From Manduca sexta (Eukaryota; Arthropoda; Insecta; Lepidoptera; Sphingidae): 64,000 nucleotides of DNA. A program made the position numbers and the translations under genes. The notes beneath the pieces are model-generated. The model saw only the letters and a list, made by a program, of their open reading frames with translations, did no database searches and was not told the origin of the DNA. Within the stretch, counting starts at the first letter, position 1, and each line of letters starts with the position of its first letter. This document shows positions 46,056 to 55,739 of the stretch, in pieces. Location of the stretch: contig NC_051121.1 of assembly GCF_014839805.1 (NCBI RefSeq), positions 5,935,116 through 5,999,115 of the forward strand, read 5' to 3'.

Positions 46056-47351
46056 AGGTGAGTCGGGGGAAGTGCGCCATAAAATTTTCATAGCTGGATT
46101 CAATGCAAAATAATTTCTTTTTGTGCTGACTTAAGAATATAATTTTATTAATTTAAGAATATTTTGTGATAACAACCCATAGCCATTCAAGGAAATTGGA
46201 CCATAAATTAATAATATTTTGCTCAAAGTAAAAAAAAATGGTAGTAGGCGCACTTGCCTCCGGAAATGGGGTAAGTGCGCCTGTGTAAAAAAACACGCCA
46301 ATATGAAACATTATAAAGAAAACACTCATTTTAGTCCATAGAGAAATAAGTTTTACTCGCAATGCTCTTGGATAATTTTTAATCACTCAATATTATAACA
46401 AACTATGGCTGTCAAATGAAATTCGGGGTAAGTGCGCCATATATATGTAAATCAGGGCTTCAAAACATTTTTAGATTTTTTTTTGCTATATAAGATTTTT
46501 GCTATATTAGAGTTTTGTGTGCGGATATGTTGGAATAAAAAAATGGTAGCCCTAATATAAAATCCATTTTATTTCTAAAAACTAAAATAATATACAAAAA
46601 TGTAGAAATTAACAATTTCGAATGCGTTATAACTCAATAACTTAGAATTTGGCCTTATGACATTTGATATGTTTTAGCTGCATTATATCCAGATAACGTG
46701 CCTGATCGAACAGTTGGAACCTATTCACGTAAAGTTGCTCTAGACCAAGGTATTTCAGTTTTTCTTTTGTAAAAACGAATTAACTAATACGCCCTTTTAT
46801 TTAAGTCGGCTCGAAACAAAATACCTTGAGTACAAAAAATTCTGCTGTTAAGTATAACATTTTTATAATAATAATTCATATTAGTAAAACTTATTCTCAA
46901 AAAGGTTGGTTATATATGGATCAGGGGCAAGTGCGCCATACGACTATTAACTGTGGCGCACTTGCCCTACTCGACAATTTTAAGTACATTTTTTCGCATT
47001 GCTAAAAATCCTTTATTTTAGTATATATAAATAAAATTCAGACAGGAAGTTAAAATAAAAGGTTTAAACTATGTATTCACCTTACTGGTTTACAGAAATA
47101 TGTTAAATATCTTGAAATATTTGATGTTATCTTTCACGGGGTCATCTCTGTTTACAGGTCTAAATGACACTTAAAATAAAATGGCGAATAAATCGTATTA
47201 AAATGAACATAGCCATTTATGTTTTTTAGTGGAACTGTATTTCAGTTAGTAGCATCGATATAAGATTGCGGTAATTGTATAACATCAATAGTTTTCGATT
47301 TATTTAGGGTAGGTGCACTTACCCCGTCGGCGCACTTGCCCCGACTGACCT
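46056..47351 (+). mobile_element. 1296-bp non-autonomous DNA transposon, copy 1 (GTGCGCC element)
   Basis: The termini are inverted repeats: AGGTGAGTCGGGGGAAGTGC on the left, and the complement of AGGTCAGTCGGGGCAAGTGC on the right. TA flanks both ends (46054-46055 and 47352-47353), suggesting a TA target duplication as in Tc1/mariner-type elements. The 14-bp motif GGGGYAAGTGCGCC or close variants occurs eight times: + at 46065, 46268, 46425 and 46924; - at 46247, 46955, 47312 and 47329 (start positions). Some pairs form palindromes (46247/46268 and 46924/46955). Repeated terminal and subterminal motifs of this kind often bind a transposase, but that role is inferred. No frame reaches protein size, so movement would need a transposase from elsewhere. 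A reversed copy of the same length lies at 58343-59638. Confidence 0.88.
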
Positions 47352-47353
47352 TA

Positions 47354-47957
47354 TTATGTTCTTCTAATGGCCAGATATTTCTACTGGCCAGTGCGGTGTT
47401 ACCGTGTACAGAGGTTTTATACTTTTTAACATATTTATTATTATACATTGGCTGACGCCAGAACAAGCAAACTGTATCCACAGAGGTCATACAATGGACG
47501 CTATTATATGGTCATACAATACAATATCAGAATATCCACTGCCGAACATATGGCTTTCCAAACAATACCAGGTCGACGTTTTAAAATCGACCTGCATCGT
47601 AATAATACCAATATCTGTGCGCTCAGAATTCAATATTATTTCATAACTTTCAATATTCTGTATTTGAGCACCGAGTAAATTTAATTAAATTGGTATAACG
47701 CGTGAAACATTCTTGTATATTGAAATGGTTACTCGAAAATATTATGAAGCAAAGCATTCAAATTAACAAGCTCTTCGACATTCGTAAGTATAACAAGTTA
47801 TGCAGTTGCAGTGGAATAGTTCTAGAAATTATTACACAATAATTGTGTTCGTAGAAATCGTACGAGGGATTTTGATTAGCCAGTAATACTTCATACATTT
47901 GCTCCCTTGATTTTCATTAATTAAGTGATTTGTAGCTATTAAAGTAAACTTAAAATG
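47354..47957. other. Unique AT-rich sequence, no gene seen
   Basis: Overlapping frames at 47404-47678 are short and unrelated to known domains. Confidence 0.45.
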
Positions 47958-47960
47958 AAA

Positions 47961-48152
47961 CACACACAAACACACACACCCATACACACACACGCACACA
48001 GACGCACACAGACGCACACACACTCACGCATGTACGCACACACACTCACATACAGAGAGAGAGAGAGACACGCACACACACGCAAACATACACACGCAAA
48101 CACACGCACGCACACGCACACACACATACAAACACACACACACACATATACA
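47961..48152. repeat. CA-rich microsatellite, about 190 bp
   Basis: An imperfect (CA)n tract with CACG, CAGA and GAGAGA interruptions. It runs into the 3' (TG-type) tail of the adjacent SINE B copy. Reading frames through it are artefacts. Confidence 0.9.
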
Positions 48153-48154
48153 TA

Positions 48155-48320
48155 CTCACGCCGTCTATCCCCAAAAGGGGTAGATAGTGTAGTAACTGGT
48201 GCACCTACTTTTTACCGTGCGTATTTCCTCCCATCATATATCACTGCGCGACCCGGGGATCGAACCCAAGACCTCAGCACTGACTCGTACTGTAAAACAA
48301 CCACGCAACCGAGGCAGTCA
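48155..48320 (-). mobile_element. SINE family B, internally deleted
   Basis: 'GACCCGGGGATCGAACCCAA' (B-box) and 'CGCAACCGAGGCAGTC' (head) are clear. The middle of the body is missing. Confidence 0.75.
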
Positions 48321-48324
48321 TAAT

Positions 48325-48690
48325 AGATTCTGTCTATGTAGACTGGTGATTACTCGTTACTTAAATAAAACGCGTAGCTTTCAAAAAATAATGTGTATAG
48401 GCCCTTACTTGACAAATAACAAAATAAATTCAATACACTATAGATAAATCCACGTGTCAACACAATTGAGATATAGTTTTGTAATCGAATACAAATCTGT
48501 CTCTCGGGATATGTCGTAACCAAGGACGTCTGTCTCTGATTCTCGCTTATCACTGTTATGTAGCGAAATATATCTTTAGTGACAGATAAGGTGAATTAAT
48601 AAAGCCGTGTCTACACTGGTATCGACAAATACATTTATAAGTTTATCAATATAACAATTTGAAAAATAAACGTGTTGCTTGGGAATATAA
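48325..48690. other. Unique sequence, no gene seen
   Basis: No repeat or domain recognised. Confidence 0.4.
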
Positions 48691-48694
48691 ATGA

Positions 48695-48850
48695 CTAGCT
48701 TTGCTCACGGCTTCGCCCGTGTTACAGAATTTTCCGGGATAAAAGTCCCGCTATATATTTTCCCGGGATAGAAAGCCTATAACCTTGCCAGGGTCTTAAA
48801 CTTCCGTACCAAATTTTATAAAAATCCATCGATAGATTTTGATAAAATCG
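48695..48850 (-). repeat. Helitron-like 3' end with body
   Basis: CTAGCTTTGCTCACGGCTTC on the left (complement of the terminus), then 'CCGGGATAAAAGTCCCGCTA' and 'AGGGTCTTAAACTTCCG'. The 5' end is not defined. Confidence 0.6.
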
Positions 48851-48919
48851 ATAACATAAATAAATAAATGTTAATTTATTATCGATATTCGTTTAATACA
48901 CATTGCATTCGAGTTAGTC

Positions 48920-49170
48920 TATATATAAGTGGCCGAGAGTGGGGAATTTCCGCTTTTGTATCCGTCCGTCCCCCACCCCAACGGTTTGTTCGATATGTTC
49001 AGTTTCATTATAAGTGCAAATGGTATTTTGCAATACTGTGTGGTGGTTCTACATTGCCCGTTAGTGAGTTGCTCTCAGCATGGTCGCTTATTTTTCAGTT
49101 ATGAGTGCCTAAAACACTCCCTCGAAAGTCCAGTGTGGTTGTATAGGCCCTGGGTAATAAACGTAGTCAG
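48920..49170. repeat. Dispersed repeat, partner at 55480
   Basis: 'GTTAGTGAGTTGCTCTCAGC', 'ATGGTCGCTTATTTTTCAG' and 'GTGTGGTTGTATAGGCCC' recur in diverged form at 55480-55575. Class unknown. Confidence 0.6.
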
Positions 49171-49174
49171 ATTA

Positions 49175-49637
49175 AAAAATAAAGGCTCCTGATGTTGCTG
49201 CCATAACATTTCAATCAAAATCTATATTAAATGTATATAGCAAGCAAATCCGCGTCTAATCTAATATTTTGCGCATTACCATACATCATTCACTGTACAA
49301 GCTTTTAGGCATAAAACTCATTTATATAAATTATGATAAAATCGAAATCTCGACGGCTGACGTACATGAAAGAAATCCGAGAGATTGGGTTACGTCAAAG
49401 GTAAAAATATAAAGATTAATGGATCCTGTTATAATGAATAAAGAATAAGGCTTTATAGTGCCCTGTTTAGCATCTTTATTTCAACATTTGTTATTTAATT
49501 TATAAAAAGGTAATATTTAATGGTTTATATTTTGTTTAACAAGTTTATTTAGTTAACCATGATATCAATAAGGTTTTATTGTTAAATATTTATGATTAAT
49601 ACAAATGAATACATAATAATTATTAGATTTTAAGTAA
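49175..49637. other. Unique AT-rich sequence, no gene seen
   Basis: No repeat or frame recognised. Confidence 0.45.
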
Positions 49638-49964
49638 GCGGCGATAGCCTAGTTGGGTGTGGAACGGACTGCCGAGGCGAATGTCCGCAGGTTCAAATCC
49701 CAAGGGCACACACCCCTGACTTTTCTAAAAAATCATGTGTGTATTCTTTGAGAATTTATCGTTCGCTTTAACGGTGAAGGAAAACATCGTGAGAAGAAGC
49801 ACATCTGAGAAGTTCTCTATAGGAATTTCGAAGGTGTGTGAAGTCTACCAATCCGCACTAGGCCAGCGTGGTGGACTAAGGCCTGATCCCTCTCAGTAGT
49901 AGAGGAGGCCCGTGCTCAGCAGTGGGCAAGTATATAATACAGGGCTGATATTATTATTATTATA
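49638..49964 (+). mobile_element. SINE family A, near full length
   Basis: GCGGCGATAGCCTAGTTGGG, the B-box-like GGTTCAAATCCC and a tail CAGGGCTGATATTATTATTA. Very similar to the 35396 copy. Its tail abuts the Helitron-like element at 49967, so the junction hides any target duplication. Confidence 0.85.
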
Positions 49965-49966
49965 TA

Positions 49967-50954
49967 CTAGCTTCCGCCCGCAGCTTCACCCGCGTGGATT
50001 TCGGGTTTCAAAAATGGAGAAGGTGCTCAATTTGTCGGGATGTTTTTTTAATTTATGGTGGTATGCAGGTGGTCCGATTGTCCGGTCAGGGTCTGATGAT
50101 GGGATCCTGGGTGAAATCGAAGGAACTTTTAACCATTAAGCTTGCACACGAAATGACGGAAGCTTAAAAAATGGAGTAACTTCTCCCGTTTTCCCAACAT
50201 TTTCTATCACTGCTATGCTCCTATTAATTGTAGCGTGATGAAAAGTATACTATAACCAGCTCAGGAGTATGAAAAATAATTGTACCAAGTTAAGTTAAAA
50301 TCCGTTGAGTAGTTTTTGTTTCTATAACGGTTATACAGACAGACAGACAAAAATTTTACTAATTGCATTTTTGGCATCAGTATCGATCCCTAATCACCTT
50401 CAGTTATTTTGGAAATATATTTCATGTACAGAATTGACCTCTCTACAGATTTATTATAAGTATAGATATGCAAAAGTAGCTCAAAAATTGTCCATAACGA
50501 AAACATGCATTTTCAAGTAAAACAAAAGAAATAATATCGTGAAGCCAACCAAATAACTAATGATATATTAAATTTTGTGACTGTTCAATTTAGTCGGGTC
50601 CGCGATATCACTTTTGTTGAGTTTCAGAACGCGACATTACATTATTATATTCTGTGCTCCAACGCACACTGCTTTGATGTTAGGAACACACCTACATTGC
50701 TTAGACAACAGTGAACTTTATACAATAGCAATAAAGCTCAAATTGACTCTACGTATTAGTTAGAAAACGTTTGTATGGGAAATAGAAAAATGATGTTTTG
50801 AGGATTTTCCCGGCAATTATTCGAATTTTTCTCACCTTTTAAACCTTCCCTAGACCTCCACGAATAATTCAAGACCAAGATAAGATAAATCCGTTCAGCC
50901 GTTCTCGAGTTTTAGCGAGACTAACGAACAGCAATTCATTTTTATATATATAGA
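49967..50954 (-). mobile_element. Helitron-like element, 988 bp (possibly composite)
   Basis: The reverse strand starts TCTATATATATAAAAATGAA (at 50954) and ends in CTAG (49967-49970) preceded by a GC-rich 'CGGGTGAAGCTGCGGGCGG' block. 50600-50954 matches the 5' part of 34633-35376. 50140-50360 carries the 'CAGACAGACAGACAAAAATT' family of 9860. It may be one long element or two adjacent fragments. No frame. Confidence 0.6.
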
Positions 50955-52145
50955 TTAGATTGTGATCGGCCGCGTTCAGAAGCACCTCCCGGGAAAAATT
51001 ATTCCACTGAGCGCATTCTCGGCTTAGAATTTAGCCTATATTTTATTTAGAATTTGAAATCCAGCTGCATTAACTATTGCATTTATAATATTAATATTTT
51101 ATACTAGGTGTTGTTCCCGGCTTCGCTTGCTATAAAAACCTTTCCGCTACAAGTCTACTGATGGATAACGCCATTCGGAAGATGTCAACGCCATCTACTT
51201 AAAAATCAATTATATCCTACGGGAGCAAGTAACCGCGATAAAAGTAGTACATATTTATATGTATTAAATAATGAAATGGTCTATGCATGTATCCAATTTC
51301 GTCCAAATCCGCCCAGCTGTTTCTGAATTTACATACATTAAACATTTTTACAAACTTTCACAGGCAAGTACAAGGGAGAAAACTAAAATATAAAAAACCG
51401 CGATAGAATCCGAAAAGTAGTTTAATAGTCTAACATTCGCGTAAACATAAGAAATCACTAAACTACCACATTTATAAAAGAAATTTACAACTACAATAAT
51501 AAATTAAACAAGGAAATGCGTGTTCCAAATTTCATCCTAATTCATTCAGTTACTTCTGAGTTCACATCTAACATTTAAACATTTTCGCAAACTTCCACAT
51601 TTTTAAAAGAAAATTAGAATAACTATAGTAAAGTCATAGATATAGCACAATACTCTGATACAATCGTAAACAAACGACAATTATAATTAACGAGCGGGTT
51701 GTTGATCAAAAGATACTTCGCGTAATGACTCCGCTTCCTTTTGAAGGAAAATCGACCAAGTGTGAAAAGAACTTCCGCGCTTAGTACTTCATTATTAACA
51801 GCAGACTTGTTACTATACCGGTGCGGGCTAAAATAACCCTTATGACCTCGCGTTGTTACTATCCCGATACTAAAACTGTCTTATAACATAGATATGAAAT
51901 ATAATTAATTGCTGTGTAAATTATATTTGTTACTAGTTCTTGCTTGCGGTTTCAAAGAGTTTTTTAAGATCAAAGTCCCGCTAAATATCTTTCCGGTATA
52001 AAAAGTAGCCTATATCCTTCCTAGGGTCTCAAATTGTCTCCATTCCGGATTTCTATGAAATCCATTTGGTAGTTTTTGAGTTTATCGCGTTGAGACAGAC
52101 AGAAGCTGTGATTTACATATTATATATATCTGAAGGGGGAATTGT
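50955..52145. other. Patchwork of decayed dispersed repeats and unique DNA
   Basis: 51105-51365 (CTAGGTGTTGTTCCCGGCTT ... TTTTTACAAACTTTC), 51375-51470 (CTAACATTCGCGTAAACATA), 51510-51610 and 51935-52115 (CCCGCTAAATATCTTTCCGG) are fragments of families described above. No coding sequence. Confidence 0.55.
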
Positions 52146-52149
52146 TATA

Positions 52150-52275
52150 CCTATAAATACCTATAAATAAGGGGTTTTGTGACTATCTTACCTACACGAC
52201 TGTCGAAGCTGTCCTTCGAATAGAACGCCCATAATTTCAAACAGACACAATAAACGGAATAGGGCCCTTGACTTT
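52150..52275. repeat. MITE family TAAGGTTAGGG, half copy
   Basis: 'AGCTGTCCTTCGAATAGAAC' and 'ACGGAATAGGGCCCTTGACT' match the right half of copy 1. The left end is missing. Confidence 0.65.
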
Positions 52276-52279
52276 AAAT

Positions 52280-53780
52280 TGAACTATTTAAATTACCATT
52301 AAACTATAAATCCGATTATATCCATTTATTGATACCCATTTCCACAGCACACTACAACTGAATCTCCACTAATAAACAATATCCATCCGAAACGCTGCTA
52401 ATTAACTCCATCCCCGAAACATTAAACAATCTAATTGGTGTTAGTTAAATTTCAAACTAATAAAGCCGGGTTTCCAACGCCAAATCAGATCTTGGTCGGA
52501 AGACAACGGACATTAACTATGCCAATTGTTCGCTAATAGTAGTTTATTGCTTTGTTCGAGTTTAAACAGGAGGTGTATTCAAGCTCTGTCTATTTACTTA
52601 ACTGTGAACGATGGCTAGATTTATTTTAGTCACCTTTAACCCTTTAGTTATTTAGTAATTGTTCTATAATAGTGGCAGTTGTGGACTTGTTTCTTGAATG
52701 AATAGGTCATGATGATGCGCTTTTAGAAAAGTGACATCTAGCGGCAGCTTTGTAAATATCATTGATATGTACCGCCATGACATAATACCTGCAGAATCAT
52801 GGGTGCTGTCGACCTTGAAATAATACAGAATAGGGGACAGATGTTTCAACCTTACCATCAGGCAACAAACCTGGGAACAGGTCAGGGTATGTTTGGGCTT
52901 CACTAACGACTTAGACCTCTACATTCAAGTTCCAAGAAAAAACATTACAATTTAGGCAGTTAAATAAGCGTCCTAGAGGAGTTCGGTAATAAAAATACTT
53001 GATTGAACAATTCGCTGTTCATTTCTAGTCCCAAAATAATCTTACGGAGATAAAACGTTCTCTCTGCCGTGAAGAGTTTTTGATGTCCATCAATGACCCA
53101 CGTGTACTCATCCGGAAGCTCTAATTCGGTGTGAAAAGTAGTGTTACGGTGACCAAATCCTAAAATTTTTTATGACTCCAATGAAACATCATTTTATAAT
53201 CATTTCTATGTTTACGCGAATGTTACACACTGAAATAAAGCTATTTACGGATTTCATCACGGTTATTTATATTATTATTGTATCCCGACGTTCCGAAGAC
53301 GGCAGCTGTAGTGGTCCCGGTGATCCCGAAAGCTGCAAAGCAGTTTTATTTCAACTTCTTTTTATGTGAGGATTGCAAAACTATCAGAAAATGTCGTCTT
53401 TAAAAAACTAATTTATTTAGAGTCTCAAACATGACAATACTCCAACCATAGTATATCATTCCTTCATTTTGGGGACAGGCAAATCAATATTTTACCTCAA
53501 CCATCACAAACTGGCAAGCTTCAATATGCAGCGTCAGATATTGGCATTATCCTGTACCGAGTGCATATAATATGCCAATAAATTCACCAGTTACAAGAAA
53601 AAAGTGACCATACGTACATACATTATGTTGCCTACAATTTTAAAACAATAAAATTCTTTTTACACGACTTACGTTTTGTATAAATCATGGAAAAAAATAT
53701 TGTGTATGAGGGCGTATGAGAATGCGTCGTTATTGTTAGTTTATGCCGGTATTATAAAATTATTTATATCACATTTATAC
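52280..53780. other. Mostly unique sequence
   Basis: 52380-52560 is a unique block with several AATTA/TAAT motifs. 53160-53345 holds the reverse copy of the 11085 family ('GTTTACGCGAATGTTA', 'CCCGACGTTCCGAAGA'). No exon supported. Confidence 0.45.
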
Positions 53781-53784
53781 AAGA

Positions 53785-54520
53785 CTAACTTTTACTTGCG
53801 GCTCCGTTCGCTTAAAAAAGTTTAAAACACTCGGAAGTAACGTAGTTTTCTATTGCAAATAAACAATTAAGTAGATCCTGAGATTAGTGCGTTCAAAACA
53901 AAATAATCAACAATTATTTCTACGCTTATCCGATAAAGTTATACATAACAGGCGTGATAACTCTACTCTCAGTCTGTGTAGTTCGAAAACAACATTAATG
54001 CGAAAAAGTGTTTTCTGCATGGCCCCTATAATTTTCAATAAACTACCGAAATGTTGGAAGGACCAGAATGCCCATGTATTAAAAAGAAAACTAAAAATAC
54101 ATCTTGAAGAGAAAGCATACTACAGTATATCCGAATTTTTAATGGATAAAATTTAATGTATCTTTGACAATACTGTATAGAACTGGATTTATTCTTATTT
54201 ATATTATTTTAATGTATAAATACAATTAATATTACTTGACATTTTTCTAATTTTATATAATTCTAGTGTGTTTGACATGTAGGTAACTATATATTACAAC
54301 AAACTTATATTGAATTGTAATTAAAGATTAACAAAAAACAAAAAAATTTGTACGCCATAAAGGCCAAACATGACAGATCATTTTATATATAAGTATAATA
54401 CTGTACAACTTGCATGTTTTGTGTGTATACTCATGTTTAACAAATAAAGAATCTTGAATCTTGAATCTTGAATCTTGAAAACAATACTCGTCAGCTTTAT
54501 ATATTGTTATAGATACCAGA
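53785..54520 (-). repeat. Helitron-like repeat split by a LINE insertion
   Basis: 'TTTACTTGCGGCTCCGTTCG' and 'TGAGATTAGTGCGTTC' lie left of the LINE and 'CTCGTCAGCTTTATATATTG' right of it. At 10150-10200 the same blocks are continuous. Confidence 0.65.
53902..54477 (+). pseudogene. 5'-truncated LINE with ORF2 C-terminus (type 3)
   Basis: About 84 codons are open to the stop at 54154-54156. 'FNKLPKCWKDQNAHVLKRKL' and 'EEKAYYSISEFL' match the C-terminal end of CR1/Jockey-like reverse transcriptases (FN.LP...K....K..L...L....YYS..E.L). The Met at 53887 belongs to the flank, not the LINE. An untranslated 3' end of about 320 bp closes with four CTTGAAT units at about 54453-54477. AAAACAA at 53895-53901 and 54478-54484 is the target duplication. 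Truncation leaves no active enzyme. Confidence 0.85.
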
Positions 54521-54524
54521 AAAT

Positions 54525-54980
54525 ATGGGCTATATAACACCGTCATGATTCGTCATACTTCAGCTTTTTTAGCATTACCAAGTTTGAACAAAGTCCAACA
54601 AATCTGTTTTTTGCCTTGCCAATCGTTATTCAACGCGTAATTCCTTTGACATTTGTCAGTTTGGCAGGAGATTACCTTATCAGGCGATTCACCCGCTAGT
54701 TTGCCAACCAAATACCTACAATACTTAAAATCGTAACGCCTCCTTCCTTCGCCGCAGTCGAGTAAAAAACACGAGTAAACCAACCCCAATACATATCAAA
54801 TTAATTATTATTTGTTAATAATAAATCATCTTCCGTGTTAATTCCCAATGTTATTTTAGGATCGCTCCGTAAAATATATTGGAAATACCATTTGGGAAAT
54901 GAGAGCATTCATTATCTCTTCCGACTTTTAGTGGTGATTCAGAAATAATACAATGAGCTGACGATAACGAGCTATCCATA
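54525..54980. other. Unique sequence, no gene called
   Basis: A 78-codon reverse frame at 54553-54789 has balanced composition with five Cys but no domain I recognise and no spliced partner. Confidence 0.35.
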
Positions 54981-54984
54981 ATAA

Positions 54985-55311
54985 TAAAATAATATAATAA
55001 TATCAGCCCTGTATTATATACTGTCCCACTGCTGGGCACGGGACATCTCTACTACTGAGAGGGGTTAGGCCTTAATCCACCACGCTGGCCTAGTGCGGAT
55101 TGGTAGACTTCACACACCCTCAAAATTCCTATAGAGAACTTAGGTATGCAGGTTTCGTCACGATGTTTTCCTTCACCGTTAAAGCAAGCGATAATTAACA
55201 AAGAATTCATACCTAACTTTAGAAAATTCAGACGTGTGTGCCCTTAGGATTTGAACCTGCGGACATTCGTCTCGACAGTCCGTTCCAAAACCAACTAGGC
55301 TATCGCCGCTA
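54985..55311 (-). mobile_element. SINE family A, near full length
   Basis: The tail complement 'ATATCAGCCCTGTATTATAT' is on the left. GGATTTGAACCTGCGGACAT (B-box) and 'CAACTAGGCTATCGCCGC' (head) are on the right. Confidence 0.85.
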
Positions 55312-55479
55312 TTTTGCCCAACTTATATACTCAAACCTGCATTCCTGAGAGAAACCTGCTTACCAGAGAAGTTACGGTAATGATTAGATTATTAGTTCGC
55401 TACGACTCCGCGCATCCATAATCGTTGATGATCCTCGTAGTGACAGCCCTGAACCGAAATTCCTAACACGTTAGTGGGT

Positions 55480-55590
55480 TACCCTCAATATGGCCGCTTA
55501 ATTTTCAAGGGCGAGCATCTAAAACTCTCACCTAAAAGTCTGATGTGTTTGTATAGACCGGCCCTCTCCAGGCTAACAAACGGCGACATG
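55480..55590. repeat. Dispersed repeat, partner of 48920
   Basis: 'GTTAGTGGGTTACCCTCAAT', 'ATGGCCGCTTAATTTTCA' and 'GTTTGTATAGACCGGCCC'. Confidence 0.6.
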
Positions 55591-55599
55591 TTTAAAAAA

Positions 55600-55738
55600 T
55601 ACCTGAGAAGTTCCTTATAAGAATTTTAAGGGTGGATGAAGTCTATCAATCCGCACTAGACCAGCGTGGTGGACTAAGGCCTAATCCCTCTCAGCAATGG
55701 GACAGTATATAATACAAGGCTGATATTATTTATATTAC
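55600..55738 (+). mobile_element. SINE family A, 3' half
   Basis: 'AAGTCTATCAATCCGCACTA', 'GACCAGCGTGGTGGACTAAG' and tail 'AATACAAGGCTGATATTATT'. Truncated at the 5' side. Confidence 0.75.
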
Positions 55739-55739
55739 T

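Noticed and set aside
46153..46386. A 77-codon reverse frame inside the 1296-bp element
   Set aside because: Low-complexity Phe/Ile-rich translation, too short and featureless for a transposase.
47955..48323. Reading frames of 68 to 122 codons on both strands through the CA-rich tract
   Set aside because: They are simple-sequence artefacts of (CA)n and the adjoining SINE; the repeated Cys-Val or Thr-His translation is not a protein.
53887..53901. Met at 53887 as the start of an 89-codon gene
   Set aside because: These bases lie in the flank and target duplication; the LINE begins at about 53902 and is truncated.
54553..54789. A 78-codon reverse frame with several Cys
   Set aside because: No recognised domain, no spacing typical of zinc fingers and no supporting context; a chance frame is likely.
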